A stretch of DNA of 64,000 nucleotides from contig OZ252050.1 in the NCBI GenBank assembly GCA_965247975.1, positions 3,472,001-3,536,000 on the forward strand, in the 5' to 3' direction. The translations under genes and the position numbers were made by a program. A model generated the notes under the pieces. It had not been told where the DNA came from. It ran no database searches and saw only the letters and a list, made by a program, of their open reading frames with translations. This DNA comes from Taishania sp965247975 (GTDB taxonomy: Bacteria; Bacteroidota; Bacteroidia; Flavobacteriales_D; Crocinitomicaceae). Positions 26,574-34,204 of this stretch are shown piece after piece; positions within the stretch are counted from its first letter, which is position 1; each line of letters begins with the position of its first letter.

Positions 26574-28088
26574 ATGAAAACAATCATTAATACATTCGTT
26601 TTTTTATTTCTGCTCTCGGCTGCTTTTGCTCAAGAAATGAGTAGCGCCTCGATAACTGGTTCGTTCAACGGAGTTCACGTCTTGGTCAGCCTCACACCAG
26701 AAAAATCTAGTACAAAAGCTAGTATAGATTTCAAAGTGTATCGTTATGCATCCGAAGGGAAAGATGAATTGGTTTTTTCGCTAAATGATGTCGAAAATCG
26801 AGAAAAATGGGTGTTTACAGATACATTAAGTCTTCCAGATGGAATTTATGTATATCGCATGGAGCTTTACGTGAAAGGCAAATTGACCACTCAAGAATCG
26901 GTAATTGTTAACCGATTCACTCCAGGGGTTTTTCCGATTATTTCAAATTTTAATACTTCTGGAGTCGCAGGCAAACAATCTGTTTCATTAAAATGGCAAA
27001 CCAAGAATGGTGCACGGATTAGCAATTTGCTTCTCGAACGGAAAAATAGTTTGGAAGAAGATTTCAAATTAATCGCTGTGCTTAAATCAACAGATTCAAT
27101 ATTTGTCGATTCAGTTACCATTCCAAATGAAGCCTATTTTTATCGCTTTCAAATGCAAGATCGCATCAGCGGCGAGCCGTTTCAGTCTGCTACTGTTCAT
27201 TATGTACCAACTTTTGACGTCTTGCCCGACGCAGCGCACCAAATTGAAAGTGAATTTTTGAACGGCTTCCCGAATCTCACATGGCAAAGTTCTGATGAGA
27301 AAACGAGAGGATTTTACGTGTATAAATTGGATCCAGAAGTTGGCATGTACAAACAGTCTTCGCTCGTGATTCAAGGAGACTCACTTGGAAAATATCAGTG
27401 GATAGACAAGGAATCAAATTTAAAACTTGGCGCAACATACAATTATTACGTGGTTTCTGAAAGTCATAGCTATACAAAAGGAAATCCATCTGACACGGTT
27501 GCAGTGTATGTTCCAGCAACAAGCCTTGTTTTATCACCTCCCCAAAATTTAATGATGTTGCAAAGTGTAGATTCAAGCTACAGACTTGTTTGGGATGTAG
27601 ATTCTACTAGAATTGATGAAATTGCCTATTTTGAAGTTGTGCGAAAAAAAACAAATCAAAACGATTTTGTTTCAATTCCTGAAAACATTATTCCCTACCA
27701 CTTAAATTATTTGCAAATTCCAGCCCCGACGGATGGTGAACTCTTCGCCGTAATTGCTGGAAATGGCGAAAACAAAAGCGAAAAAAGTGTTCCATTTCAG
27801 TTCAACAATGCATTTCAAGACGATTTTGGTCCAAAGTATTTAAAAGCAGAAATTGTAGATGAAGAGTTATGGATAAAATGGAATTTGCCTGAAAATGATA
27901 AAATCGAAGGTTTCAAGCTTTACAAATGGGTCAATGAATCTTTTGTTGTTGTGGAATCTTTGCAAGCCGATGTTGATCTGTTAAAAATGAAAAATTACCA
28001 ACCAGGTGAGAACAACACATTCTACATAACTGCGATATCAAAAGAAGGCTCTGAAAGTTCTCCAAGTAAATTTATTTCAGTGTATTAG
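26574..28088 (+). CDS. Exported fibronectin type III-like protein
   Basis: A 504-residue protein with a signal peptide (MKTIINTFVFLFLLSAAFAQ). It contains about four Fn3-like beta-sandwich units, seen in repeats of the type SVSLKWQTKNGARISNLLLER, PNLTWQSSDEKTRGFYVYK, SYRLVWDVDSTRIDEIAYFEV and ELWIKWNLPENDKIEGFKLYK. No T9SS sorting domain, lipobox or barrel end is visible, so its final location is uncertain (periplasm or outside). It is third gene of the barrel/giant-protein operon, 15 bp after the 1,881-residue gene. No terminator was seen before the next gene. Confidence 0.75.
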   Translation: MKTIINTFVFLFLLSAAFAQEMSSASITGSFNGVHVLVSLTPEKSSTKASIDFKVYRYASEGKDELVFSLNDVENREKWVFTDTLSLPDGIYVYRMELYVKGKLTTQESVIVNRFTPGVFPIISNFNTSGVAGKQSVSLKWQTKNGARISNLLLERKNSLEEDFKLIAVLKSTDSIFVDSVTIPNEAYFYRFQMQDRISGEPFQSATVHYVPTFDVLPDAAHQIESEFLNGFPNLTWQSSDEKTRGFYVYKLDPEVGMYKQSSLVIQGDSLGKYQWIDKESNLKLGATYNYYVVSESHSYTKGNPSDTVAVYVPATSLVLSPPQNLMMLQSVDSSYRLVWDVDSTRIDEIAYFEVVRKKTNQNDFVSIPENIIPYHLNYLQIPAPTDGELFAVIAGNGENKSEKSVPFQFNNAFQDDFGPKYLKAEIVDEELWIKWNLPENDKIEGFKLYKWVNESFVVVESLQADVDLLKMKNYQPGENNTFYITAISKEGSESSPSKFISVY

Positions 28089-28196
28089 CAGCTGATTGTC
28101 ACGGAAAAAACAATAAACTAAAAGAGTTTAAAACAAATGGGAATTCTCATCTCCCATCCAAGTAAAAACGCAAATAATAACGAAAAATAAAAAAAC

Positions 28197-29243
28197 ATGA
28201 TTTCAATAGAAACGTATGCTTTGCTATCAACAACAATGGCAGGAGCATTTACCAACAGAGACTTACAAATTGCAATTTGTGAAGCAAACGGAATAACCAT
28301 CGAACAATGGGACGAAGGATCAAAACACTACATCGAGATGATGATGAATCCAGCCGAAAGTTCTAAAATAATAGCAGCCATGACGGCTAACGCTATGTCC
28401 GGAAAGAGACCAAATGAACCAAAACCAATAGCTCAAGGAACACCAAAACCTCAAAGCTTTTCAGCTCATCAATTGCAAGCTTGGGTGAATGATGGAGTTC
28501 AGAATGTTTTGTTTAAAAAAGATGAATTATTTGTTCAATTTCAACTGGATTTGAATATTGAACAGACAAAAGAGGTTTACATCGCGTTCAATGGCGCCGA
28601 TTACAGCCTTTATGGTGGTGTTAAATCAGTGTTCATGGACCGAAATGCAATTCAACTCCTTTTTAACGATGAAGGCATTAACAAACTTGGTATTTCTGAG
28701 TTAAAAATAGATTTTGATATCCATGCAAAGAAATTCATTCATTTAAGGTATGTCATTGCTGGAATGTACGGTAACACGTTTGTTCGAAATGAGCTAATTA
28801 TTGAAGATCAATTCAGCTTTGGAAATGTATCCTATGACTTTGGTTGGCAATCTTTTCAAACCAATGGAATGGACATTTCGATCCGTCCAAATCTGCAGTA
28901 TTTTAAAGATTCAGGAGAATACAACTTGGTTGCCATGCCTAGTTACGTGTTGGGACAAACAGGAAATTCAGAAATGGATTTAAAAATGTTTCAACATGCT
29001 TTAGATGCTTGGGTCATCTATTTTGAAATGGACATGACTTCCGTAGTAACAATGGTCATTAAAACAGCAACTTATCACCAAGTTTATATCTATTCCAAGC
29101 TTTCACAAGATGAATTTATGCAACGTATGAACCAATCAAGCTCCTTTACACCTGTAATCCCATTGGAATTTAATGGCGGAACGGACCCTTCTTGGGAAAA
29201 TTACTCAAAATGTTTAGCTGATTATTATTCAACGAAAAACTAA
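28197..29243 (+). CDS. Imm10-like immunity protein candidate
   Basis: A 348-residue cytosolic protein without signal peptide. An N-terminal helical region (about 1-60) has ALLSTTMAGAFTNRDLQIAICEANGITIEQWDE. A central segment (about 120-165) has YIAFNGADYSLYGGVKSVFMDRNAIQLLF followed by NKLGISELKIDFDI, which follows the pattern of Imm10-type immunity domains. A C-terminal alpha/beta region (about 195-348) is unrecognised. The Imm10 resemblance is by eye only. It sits 108 bp after the exported-protein operon and just before a disrupted gene. Confidence 0.6.
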   Translation: MISIETYALLSTTMAGAFTNRDLQIAICEANGITIEQWDEGSKHYIEMMMNPAESSKIIAAMTANAMSGKRPNEPKPIAQGTPKPQSFSAHQLQAWVNDGVQNVLFKKDELFVQFQLDLNIEQTKEVYIAFNGADYSLYGGVKSVFMDRNAIQLLFNDEGINKLGISELKIDFDIHAKKFIHLRYVIAGMYGNTFVRNELIIEDQFSFGNVSYDFGWQSFQTNGMDISIRPNLQYFKDSGEYNLVAMPSYVLGQTGNSEMDLKMFQHALDAWVIYFEMDMTSVVTMVIKTATYHQVYIYSKLSQDEFMQRMNQSSSFTPVIPLEFNGGTDPSWENYSKCLADYYSTKN

Positions 29244-29383
29244 AAAAAATGGAATAAGTATTTAAAAATTGTCGCATCATTAACTTCGATAACTTTTCAG
29301 AGCAATCTGAGATTCATCAACAACAAATGGCTATTTGCGCCACCAATGGTTTCGGAGAAGAGTTTCAAACCGCTGAAGATTTT

Positions 29384-29737
29384 TAACCTCATTTCGCTTA
29401 TAAATTTCATTCAGATCGCCTAGAAACATTTGAGTTTGAGAAAAGACAACGAAGTAATTAACTACGTTGCTGCTATCGCGGTGCGAGCTATTTCGAGGCG
29501 TTTTGACGAAAAAATCAAGTGTTTATAGGTGACCACGAGGAGAAGCAGCTTGTCCGGACTTTTCGGAAAAGCCATATTAAACTTGCTTTTCAATTAATTC
29601 TTTGAAACAGTTCGTTGCTTTTAATCGCGATAGCTCGCTATCCCTCATAAAACCGCCTGCTTTTTCAAATTTTAATTGAAATCTGACCGCGCTAGCAGAT
29701 ACGAAGTAAATTGTAATTTAGAATCGAAATGAGGTTA
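29384..29737. mobile_element. MITE-like palindromic insertion element, 354 bp
   Basis: The ends are a 13-bp perfect inverted repeat, TAACCTCATTTCG at 29384-29396 and its complement at 29725-29737, extending imperfectly to about 28 bp. Further in, the two arms pair again: TGCTATCGCGGT around 29471 against TGCTAGCGCGGT (complement, about 29685), and GCTATCGCG 29472-29480 against CGCGATAGC 29626-29634. There is no transposase-sized ORF, so it would be non-autonomous. No clear target-site duplication was found. It interrupts an open frame. Confidence 0.6.
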
Positions 29738-29998
29738 TTAACTCAAACCGGCGATGGCGAAATGGAAGAGGGATACGCTGAACTTTGGGACATCATCGAT
29801 GAAGCGAATCCAGCCCAAGTACTTTATGAATGTTGGGTTTATTTGGCTGATACTGCCAATATTTTTTTACCGGGGACAGCTAATGATACACGCCTCGTTA
29901 TGATTCAATGGGACTTTGAAAATTATAGTGGCAATGAAGAATTAAATAGCGTTGTTGAATCGTTGCAAATTGCATTTAAAAACAAAATAGTTGATTGA
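29729..29998 (+). CDS. Downstream fragment of the disrupted gene (89 codons)
   Basis: An ATG formed at the right end of the palindromic element opens an 89-residue frame, MRLLTQTGDGEMEEGYAELW to AFKNKIVD. Its first three codons belong to the element, so the rest is probably the C-terminal part of an older gene that began at or near 29249. Whether the fragment is expressed is unknown. Mostly acidic, with hydrophobic strands VLYECWVYLAD and RLVMIQWDF. Confidence 0.4.
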   Translation: MRLLTQTGDGEMEEGYAELWDIIDEANPAQVLYECWVYLADTANIFLPGTANDTRLVMIQWDFENYSGNEELNSVVESLQIAFKNKIVD

Positions 29999-30133
29999 TT
30001 TTGAAAGAATTTAACTTAAAACGTCAATGCAGCTAAAATGAATTTTATACTATTTTCAAATTAAAATCATTTTTTATTTTGATTCTTCAATCTAAATCCT
30101 TAATTTTCAGTTACCATCTTAAAATCTTGTGAT

Positions 30134-30412
30134 ATGCTAGCTCAAAAACCAGAATTAATTGAGAAAGAATCGATTTCATCTCTTCAATTCAAAGAAGCCA
30201 TTGTAGTTGACCAAGATCCAGATATTTTCCATCAAATTGAACTTGCGGTTCGATTAGGAAATGCTTATCACAGCAAAGTTTCGATCACCTTTATGGATGA
30301 TTCTGGACTAAAGCGCGTGGATACAACGCTTTGGGCACATGGAACGAAATTCGTTTGTTTGAAAGGTGGCGTTTGGATTCCAATCTCACGCATTGTTGAA
30401 ATCAAAATGTAA
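30134..30412 (+). CDS. Hypothetical small protein
   Basis: A 92-residue cytosolic protein with no recognised domain. The C-terminal half reads as a small beta barrel-like domain (KVSITFMDDSGLKRVDTTLW, GGVWIPISRIVEIKM), reminiscent of small conserved Bacteroidota proteins of unknown role. A strong terminator 56 bp after the stop closes it off, so it is either monocistronic or the last gene of the accessory region. Confidence 0.65.
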   Translation: MLAQKPELIEKESISSLQFKEAIVVDQDPDIFHQIELAVRLGNAYHSKVSITFMDDSGLKRVDTTLWAHGTKFVCLKGGVWIPISRIVEIKM

Positions 30413-30468
30413 GAAGTGCTGACTTTTGAGTAAGTCAATCTTCCTTGAAAAAAATTGTTTTGTTTGGT

Positions 30469-30496
30469 AAAGGGAACTTTTGGGTTCCCTTTTTTC
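30469..30496 (+). terminator. Intrinsic terminator after the 92-residue protein gene
   Basis: AAAGGGAAC (30469-30477) pairs with GTTCCCTTT (30484-30492) around a 6-nt loop and is followed by a T run to 30495. Confidence 0.8.
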
Positions 30497-30539
30497 TTGT
30501 TTATATGTTAAAATCAACGCTTATTTATATTGATAATTC

Positions 30540-30547
30540 TACTTTTG
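30540..30547 (+). promoter_or_regulatory. -7 box of class III aminotransferase gene
   Basis: TACTTTTG is an exact TAnnTTTG match, 19 bp before the ATG at 30567. No TTG at proper -33 spacing. Confidence 0.45.
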
Positions 30548-30566
30548 TAATAACTCATTTCATGCC

Positions 30567-31760
30567 ATGAATAAAAGCGAAACATTTTTAACGAAGTTTG
30601 GTCAAACAAATCCTTTTCCTTATTTGATTGAAGTAGATCATGCTGAAGGGATTTACATTTATGACAAAGACGGGAAATCATACATGGATATGATTGCTGG
30701 AGTAGCTGTGAATAACCTTGGACACGGAAATTCACACATTCTTGATGCCATTAAAAAACAAGCTGATCAGTATTTACATGTGATGGTTTATGGGGAGTTT
30801 GTGCAAGACTCAACAGTAAACTTTGTAAAGAAATTAACTTCCTTTTTGCCAGAAAACCTCCAATGTGTGTATACAGTAAACTCAGGCACTGAGGCAAATG
30901 AAGCGGCATTGAAACTTGCTAAACGCGCGACAGGCCGAACGGAGCTTGTGTCTTTCCGCGGTTCATATCATGGAAGCACACATGGATCGATGTCTGTTTC
31001 TGGGAATGAAATCAAAAAATCTGCGTTCAGACCTTTGCTACCTGATGTTCGATTTTTACCATTCAACGACATTTCTCAATTAATTCACATTACCGAAAAA
31101 ACAGCCGGAGTAATCATTGAAACTGTTCAGGGAGATGCTGGTGTGCGCGTTCCATCCGTAGATTTTTTACTTGCACTAAGAAAACGATGCACGGAAGTTG
31201 GGGCGCTCTTGATCTTTGATGAAATTCAATGTGGCATGGGGCGAACAGGAAAATTATTTGCTTTTGAGCATTTTAATGTTGTTCCAGATATTCTTACCCT
31301 TGGCAAAGCCCTTGGGGGCGGAATGCCAATCGGAGCTGTTGTGTCGTCACATAAATTATTGAATGAGTTTACATACAATCCAATGCTTGGTCACATCACC
31401 ACATTCGGCGGACATCCAGTTGTATGCGCAGCGGGACTGGCAAATCTGGAAGAAATGGAGCGCTTAATTGACTGGGGTGAAGTGGAACAAAAAGGAAAAT
31501 TGTTGGCTGATTTGATTTCTAGTTCTCCAGAAATTAAAGAAGTTCGAAGAATCGGAATGATGTTCGCTTTCGATATGGAATCCTTTGAGCGGGTTGAAAA
31601 GGTGGTGAAAAAATGCTTGGAAAATGGATTGATTAGCTTTTGGTTTCTTTCACACCCATATAGTTTTCGGCTTTCTCCGCCATTGACCATTTCTGAAGAT
31701 GAAATTCGACTGGCTGCAAAAATTATTTTAAACGCCATCGAAGAGACGAGTGCTCACTGA
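30567..31760 (+). CDS. Class III pyridoxal-phosphate aminotransferase (acetylornithine aminotransferase-like)
   Basis: A 397-residue PLP enzyme of aminotransferase class III (ArgD/ornithine/GABA aminotransferase group). Visible motifs: NSGTEANEAALKLAKRATGR (phosphate-binding region), SFRGSYHGSTHGSMSVSG, IFDEIQCGMGRTGKLFAFEH with the Asp that binds the PLP ring nitrogen, and LGKALGGGMPIGAVV with the Schiff-base Lys near residue 246. Length is normal for the group. The amino donor cannot be fixed from sequence and no arginine-synthesis genes are nearby, so I leave the symbol empty. Confidence 0.88.
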   Translation: MNKSETFLTKFGQTNPFPYLIEVDHAEGIYIYDKDGKSYMDMIAGVAVNNLGHGNSHILDAIKKQADQYLHVMVYGEFVQDSTVNFVKKLTSFLPENLQCVYTVNSGTEANEAALKLAKRATGRTELVSFRGSYHGSTHGSMSVSGNEIKKSAFRPLLPDVRFLPFNDISQLIHITEKTAGVIIETVQGDAGVRVPSVDFLLALRKRCTEVGALLIFDEIQCGMGRTGKLFAFEHFNVVPDILTLGKALGGGMPIGAVVSSHKLLNEFTYNPMLGHITTFGGHPVVCAAGLANLEEMERLIDWGEVEQKGKLLADLISSSPEIKEVRRIGMMFAFDMESFERVEKVVKKCLENGLISFWFLSHPYSFRLSPPLTISEDEIRLAAKIILNAIEETSAH

Positions 31761-31934
31761 CAAAATAATTATGGAATGAATTTCTAGTTTACTTCAATAC
31801 ATGAAAACAACCAGATGCAAACAACTAAACGACTAAACCGCCTAAGGCAGCAGCGTTGCTGATTTTAGTCTGTTAATTTTTGGAAATCGAGCTAATCTTG
31901 ATAGAAATTGAAGTCAATCTTCAAGAAAGCTTGA

Positions 31935-32033
31935 TTATCCCCAAATAAAAATTGAAGTCAAAATTGCTAAAACAATAATCGTATAAATTGTTCCCAATGC
32001 TGCTGTTGATCCTTCGAAAAAATTATCTGACAT
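31935..32033 (-). CDS. 32-residue single-span membrane peptide
   Basis: A short minus-strand frame from ATG 32033 to TAA 31935 encodes MSDNFFEGSTAALGTIYTII followed by VLAILTSIFIWG: a polar N-terminus of about 12 residues and one hydrophobic span. It has a well-formed promoter (TTG, 17-nt spacer, TAACTTTG) ending 17 bp before the start. It would fall below most ORF length cut-offs. Family unknown. The rest of the 420-bp spacer (31761-32182) holds nothing else I can support apart from the pirin promoter at its right end. Confidence 0.5.
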   Translation of the reverse strand: MSDNFFEGSTAALGTIYTIIVLAILTSIFIWG

Positions 32034-32050
32034 AACGTTCGTTTTTTTTT

Positions 32051-32078
32051 CAAAGTTAATGGTTTTATTGAAATTCAA
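32051..32078 (-). promoter_or_regulatory. Promoter of the 32-residue membrane peptide
   Basis: On the minus strand, TTG (complement of 32076-32078), a 17-nt spacer and TAACTTTG (complement of 32051-32058) match the Bacteroidota -33/-7 consensus. The predicted start is about 14 nt before the ATG. Confidence 0.55.
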
Positions 32079-32177
32079 AAAAAAATACGAATTTTTATGA
32101 TAGACTAATTCCTTGGAGTTAATTCGAAAATTTCACTGACGCAAAACTTAAAACTAATTTATTTACAATAAAATTAG

Positions 32178-32206
32178 TTACCATGGTAATTATTTTATTA
32201 TCTTTG
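32178..32206 (+). promoter_or_regulatory. Palindromic operator and -7 box of pirin gene
   Basis: A perfect 12-bp palindrome TTACCATGGTAA (32178-32189), with partial outer symmetry, lies just upstream of an exact -7 box TATCTTTG (32199-32206). It occupies the -33 region, where no TTG is present, so a regulator probably binds there. The start codon used is 13 bp after the box (32219). Confidence 0.55.
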
Positions 32207-32218
32207 TGCAAAAAAACT

Positions 32219-32929
32219 ATGACAACAATCATTCACAGAGCAAACGAGCGTGGTTATGCAAATCATGGATGGCTCGAAGCAAATCATTCCTTTAGTTTTG
32301 CTAATTGGTATGATCCAAACAAAGTTCATTTCGGTGCGCTCCGTGTATTAAACGATGATCGCGTTGCCCCAGCAATGGGATTTGGCAAACATCCTCATGA
32401 CAACATGGAAATAATAACGATTCCATTGAGCGGATCATTGGCACACGAAGATAGCATGGGCAATGGATCTACTATTTCAGTGGGCGAAGTGCAAGTTATG
32501 AGCGCAGGAACTGGCGTTTTTCACAGCGAAAAAAATCCAAGTCATCAAGATGAAGTGCGCCTTTTTCAGATATGGATCATTCCGAACAAACGAAATCATG
32601 AACCGCGCTACGACCAAATTCAGTATGAACTAAAATCAAATGATTTCACGCAAGTCGTTAGTCCAAATGAAAACGATGAAGGAACATGGATCAATCAAAA
32701 TTCATGGATTCACTTAGGACAATTGGATGAAAACAAGGAACTTTCTTACTCCAAAAAAGATCCAAGTAATGGTGTTTACTTGATGGTCATCGAAGGAGAA
32801 ATTGCCTTGTTAGATGAAGTTTTATCTAAAAGAGATGCTATTGGAATCGTCGATCACAACGAAATTCGGTTAACAGCAAAAGTAGCTAGCAAAGTATTAG
32901 TCATCGAAGTGCCGATGAAATTGGATTAA
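32219..32929 (+). CDS. Pirin family protein (YhhW-like)
   Basis: A 236-residue bicupin of the pirin family; some members have quercetin 2,3-dioxygenase activity or act as redox-sensing iron proteins. The N-terminus TTIIHRANERGYANHGWLEANHSFSFANW and PAMGFGKHPHDNMEIITIPLSG carry the metal-binding His-His-Glu pattern (HPHDNME). VMSAGTGVFHSEKNPS and RLFQIWIIPNKRNHEPRYDQ are equally typical. An in-frame ATG at 32183 lies upstream of the -7 box and is rejected; the start is ATG 32219. A palindromic operator candidate suggests regulated expression. Confidence 0.88.
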   Translation: MTTIIHRANERGYANHGWLEANHSFSFANWYDPNKVHFGALRVLNDDRVAPAMGFGKHPHDNMEIITIPLSGSLAHEDSMGNGSTISVGEVQVMSAGTGVFHSEKNPSHQDEVRLFQIWIIPNKRNHEPRYDQIQYELKSNDFTQVVSPNENDEGTWINQNSWIHLGQLDENKELSYSKKDPSNGVYLMVIEGEIALLDEVLSKRDAIGIVDHNEIRLTAKVASKVLVIEVPMKLD

Positions 32930-33008
32930 GATTTTGGGAATTAAAAGAACGACAATGCATCTCTTCATTTTTAATTTCTTCATTTTTAATTCATAAAAAA
33001 TCATTGTC

Positions 33009-33016
33009 TAACTTTG
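33009..33016 (+). promoter_or_regulatory. -7 box directly in front of murB
   Basis: TAACTTTG is an exact -7 match ending only 4 nt before the murB ATG (33021). If used, the message would start at or next to the start codon (leaderless). Confidence 0.45.
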
Positions 33017-33020
33017 CGCT

Positions 33021-34025
33021 ATGATTTTAAACAACATTTCTCTAAAGTCATTCAATACCTTTGGGATTGATGTCTCTGCCAAAAAGTTTGCTGAATTTGC
33101 GACAATTGATGAATTGAAATCGATTTTTTCTGATAATTCAGATCCATTTATGATTCTTGGTGGCGGAAGCAATGTGCTGTTTACCAAAGATTTTGATGGG
33201 TTAATCTTAAAAAACGCCATCAAAGGTTACGAAGTTGTAAGTGCAGACGGAGATGATCGTTACGTAAAATCCGGTGCCGGCGAAAACTGGCATTCTTTCG
33301 TCTTAAAAACAATTGAAGAAGGTTTTGGAGGACTCGAAAATTTATCTTTAATTCCTGGTTGTGTTGGCGCAAGTCCGATGCAAAACATTGGGGCTTATGG
33401 ACGCGAAATCAAAGATGTTTTTCATTCGTTGGAAGCCTACCATATCGAGACAGGAGAAATTCATACTTTCTCTAACGAAGCGTGTAAATTTGGATACCGA
33501 GAAAGTGTGTTCAAAAATGAATTGAAAGGCAAATATGTCATTTTGAATGTGACTTTTAAATTGTCCACGAAACATGTGTTAAACACAAGCTATGGAGCCA
33601 TTGATAAGCAACTTGAATCTATGGGGATTACCTCTCCAACCATCAAAGATGTGAGTGATGCAGTTGTTGCTATTCGCTCAAGCAAATTACCAAACCCAGC
33701 TGAAATCGGAAATGCAGGAAGTTTTTTCAAAAATCCTGTAGTAGAACCATATATTCTAGCCCAAATTCAAAAGCATTACGAGGACATTCCCCACTACCCT
33801 GCTCCAAATGGTTGCGTGAAACTAGCGGCTGGATGGCTCATTGAGCAAGCAGGTTGGAAAGGTAAGACAATAGCAAATCATGGGGTTCACAAAAACCAAG
33901 CGCTTGTTTTGGTCAATTACGGCGGATCCACAGGTCAACAAATTTTTGATTTATCGACAGCGATTTTGTCCGATGTTTATGCAAAGTTTGGTGTGCAATT
34001 AGAACGTGAAGTGAATATTGTTTAG
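33021..34025 (+). CDS. murB: UDP-N-acetylmuramate dehydrogenase
   Basis: MurB reduces UDP-GlcNAc-enolpyruvate to UDP-MurNAc with NADPH and FAD in peptidoglycan synthesis. At 334 residues it is the type I form. It begins NISLKSFNTFGID and has the FAD-binding MILGGGSNVLFT (about residues 51-62), LSLIPGCVGASPMQNIGAYG, YRESVFK, the catalytic-Ser region AEIGNAGSFFKNPVV (about 230-245), KLAAGWLIEQAGWKG, NHGVHKNQALVLVN and the C-terminal LEREVNIV with the catalytic Glu. Neighbours pirin and rlmN are on the same strand but are separate units. Confidence 0.95.
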   Translation: MILNNISLKSFNTFGIDVSAKKFAEFATIDELKSIFSDNSDPFMILGGGSNVLFTKDFDGLILKNAIKGYEVVSADGDDRYVKSGAGENWHSFVLKTIEEGFGGLENLSLIPGCVGASPMQNIGAYGREIKDVFHSLEAYHIETGEIHTFSNEACKFGYRESVFKNELKGKYVILNVTFKLSTKHVLNTSYGAIDKQLESMGITSPTIKDVSDAVVAIRSSKLPNPAEIGNAGSFFKNPVVEPYILAQIQKHYEDIPHYPAPNGCVKLAAGWLIEQAGWKGKTIANHGVHKNQALVLVNYGGSTGQQIFDLSTAILSDVYAKFGVQLEREVNIV

Positions 34026-34162
34026 CCCAAATTAATCATTAGAAGCAACTTTGTTGCGAATTAAATGATTTAGTTGGGTTTAACACCGAGCTAGATTTTG
34101 TTTCAAGTTTGTAAAAGTTTGAAATACAAAATCTTAATCGTTTACGCATTTTCAATGCGTAA
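34026..34162 (+). other. Three consecutive RNA hairpins between murB and rlmN
   Basis: Three hairpins stand in a row: 34026-34078 (CCCAA/TTGGG, AATCATT/AATGATT, GCAAC-TTT-GTTGC), 34093-34134 (AGATTTTGT/ACAAAATCT plus TTCAA/TTGAA) and 34142-34162 (TTACGCATT-TTC-AATGCGTAA). None is followed by a T run. They could end or protect the murB transcript or form a structured untranslated region. Confidence 0.5.
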
Positions 34163-34177
34163 TCTGGGTTTAGTTTT

Positions 34178-34204
34178 TTGAACTTTATTTTCTTCGTACC
34201 TTTG
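34178..34204 (+). promoter_or_regulatory. Promoter of rlmN
   Basis: TTG at 34178-34180, a 16-nt spacer and an exact TACCTTTG at 34197-34204. The ATG follows 7 nt after the box (34212), so the leader would be only a few nucleotides. Confidence 0.5.

Larger units (their letters stand above)
29249..29998 (+). pseudogene. Small gene disrupted by a 354-bp palindromic element
   Basis: An open frame runs from 29258 to 29383 (residues NFDNFSEQSEIHQQQMAICA, then NGFGEEFQTAEDF) and stops at the left end of an inverted-repeat element. A second open frame resumes at the right end (29738, LTQTGDGEMEEGYAELWD) and runs to 29998. Removing exactly 29384-29737 joins the two in the same frame (AEDF/LTQTGDGE). 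The upstream part starts ATG GAA TAA, so the putative start at 29249 is also broken by a stop at codon 3; an internal ATG at 29327 is in frame. The intact product would have been roughly 105-132 residues. Family not recognised; acidic, cytosolic and in an immunity-like setting. Confidence 0.6.

Noticed and set aside
16625..30412. Contractile injection system (T6SS/eCIS) interpretation of the accessory locus
   Set aside because: No sheath, tube, baseplate, PAAR, VgrG or ClpV-like gene is visible.
31761..31930. Possible second copy of the palindromic element in the spacer after the class III aminotransferase gene
   Set aside because: Only a short GCAGCAGCGTTGCTG-type dyad is present; it lacks the TAACCTCATTTCG ends.
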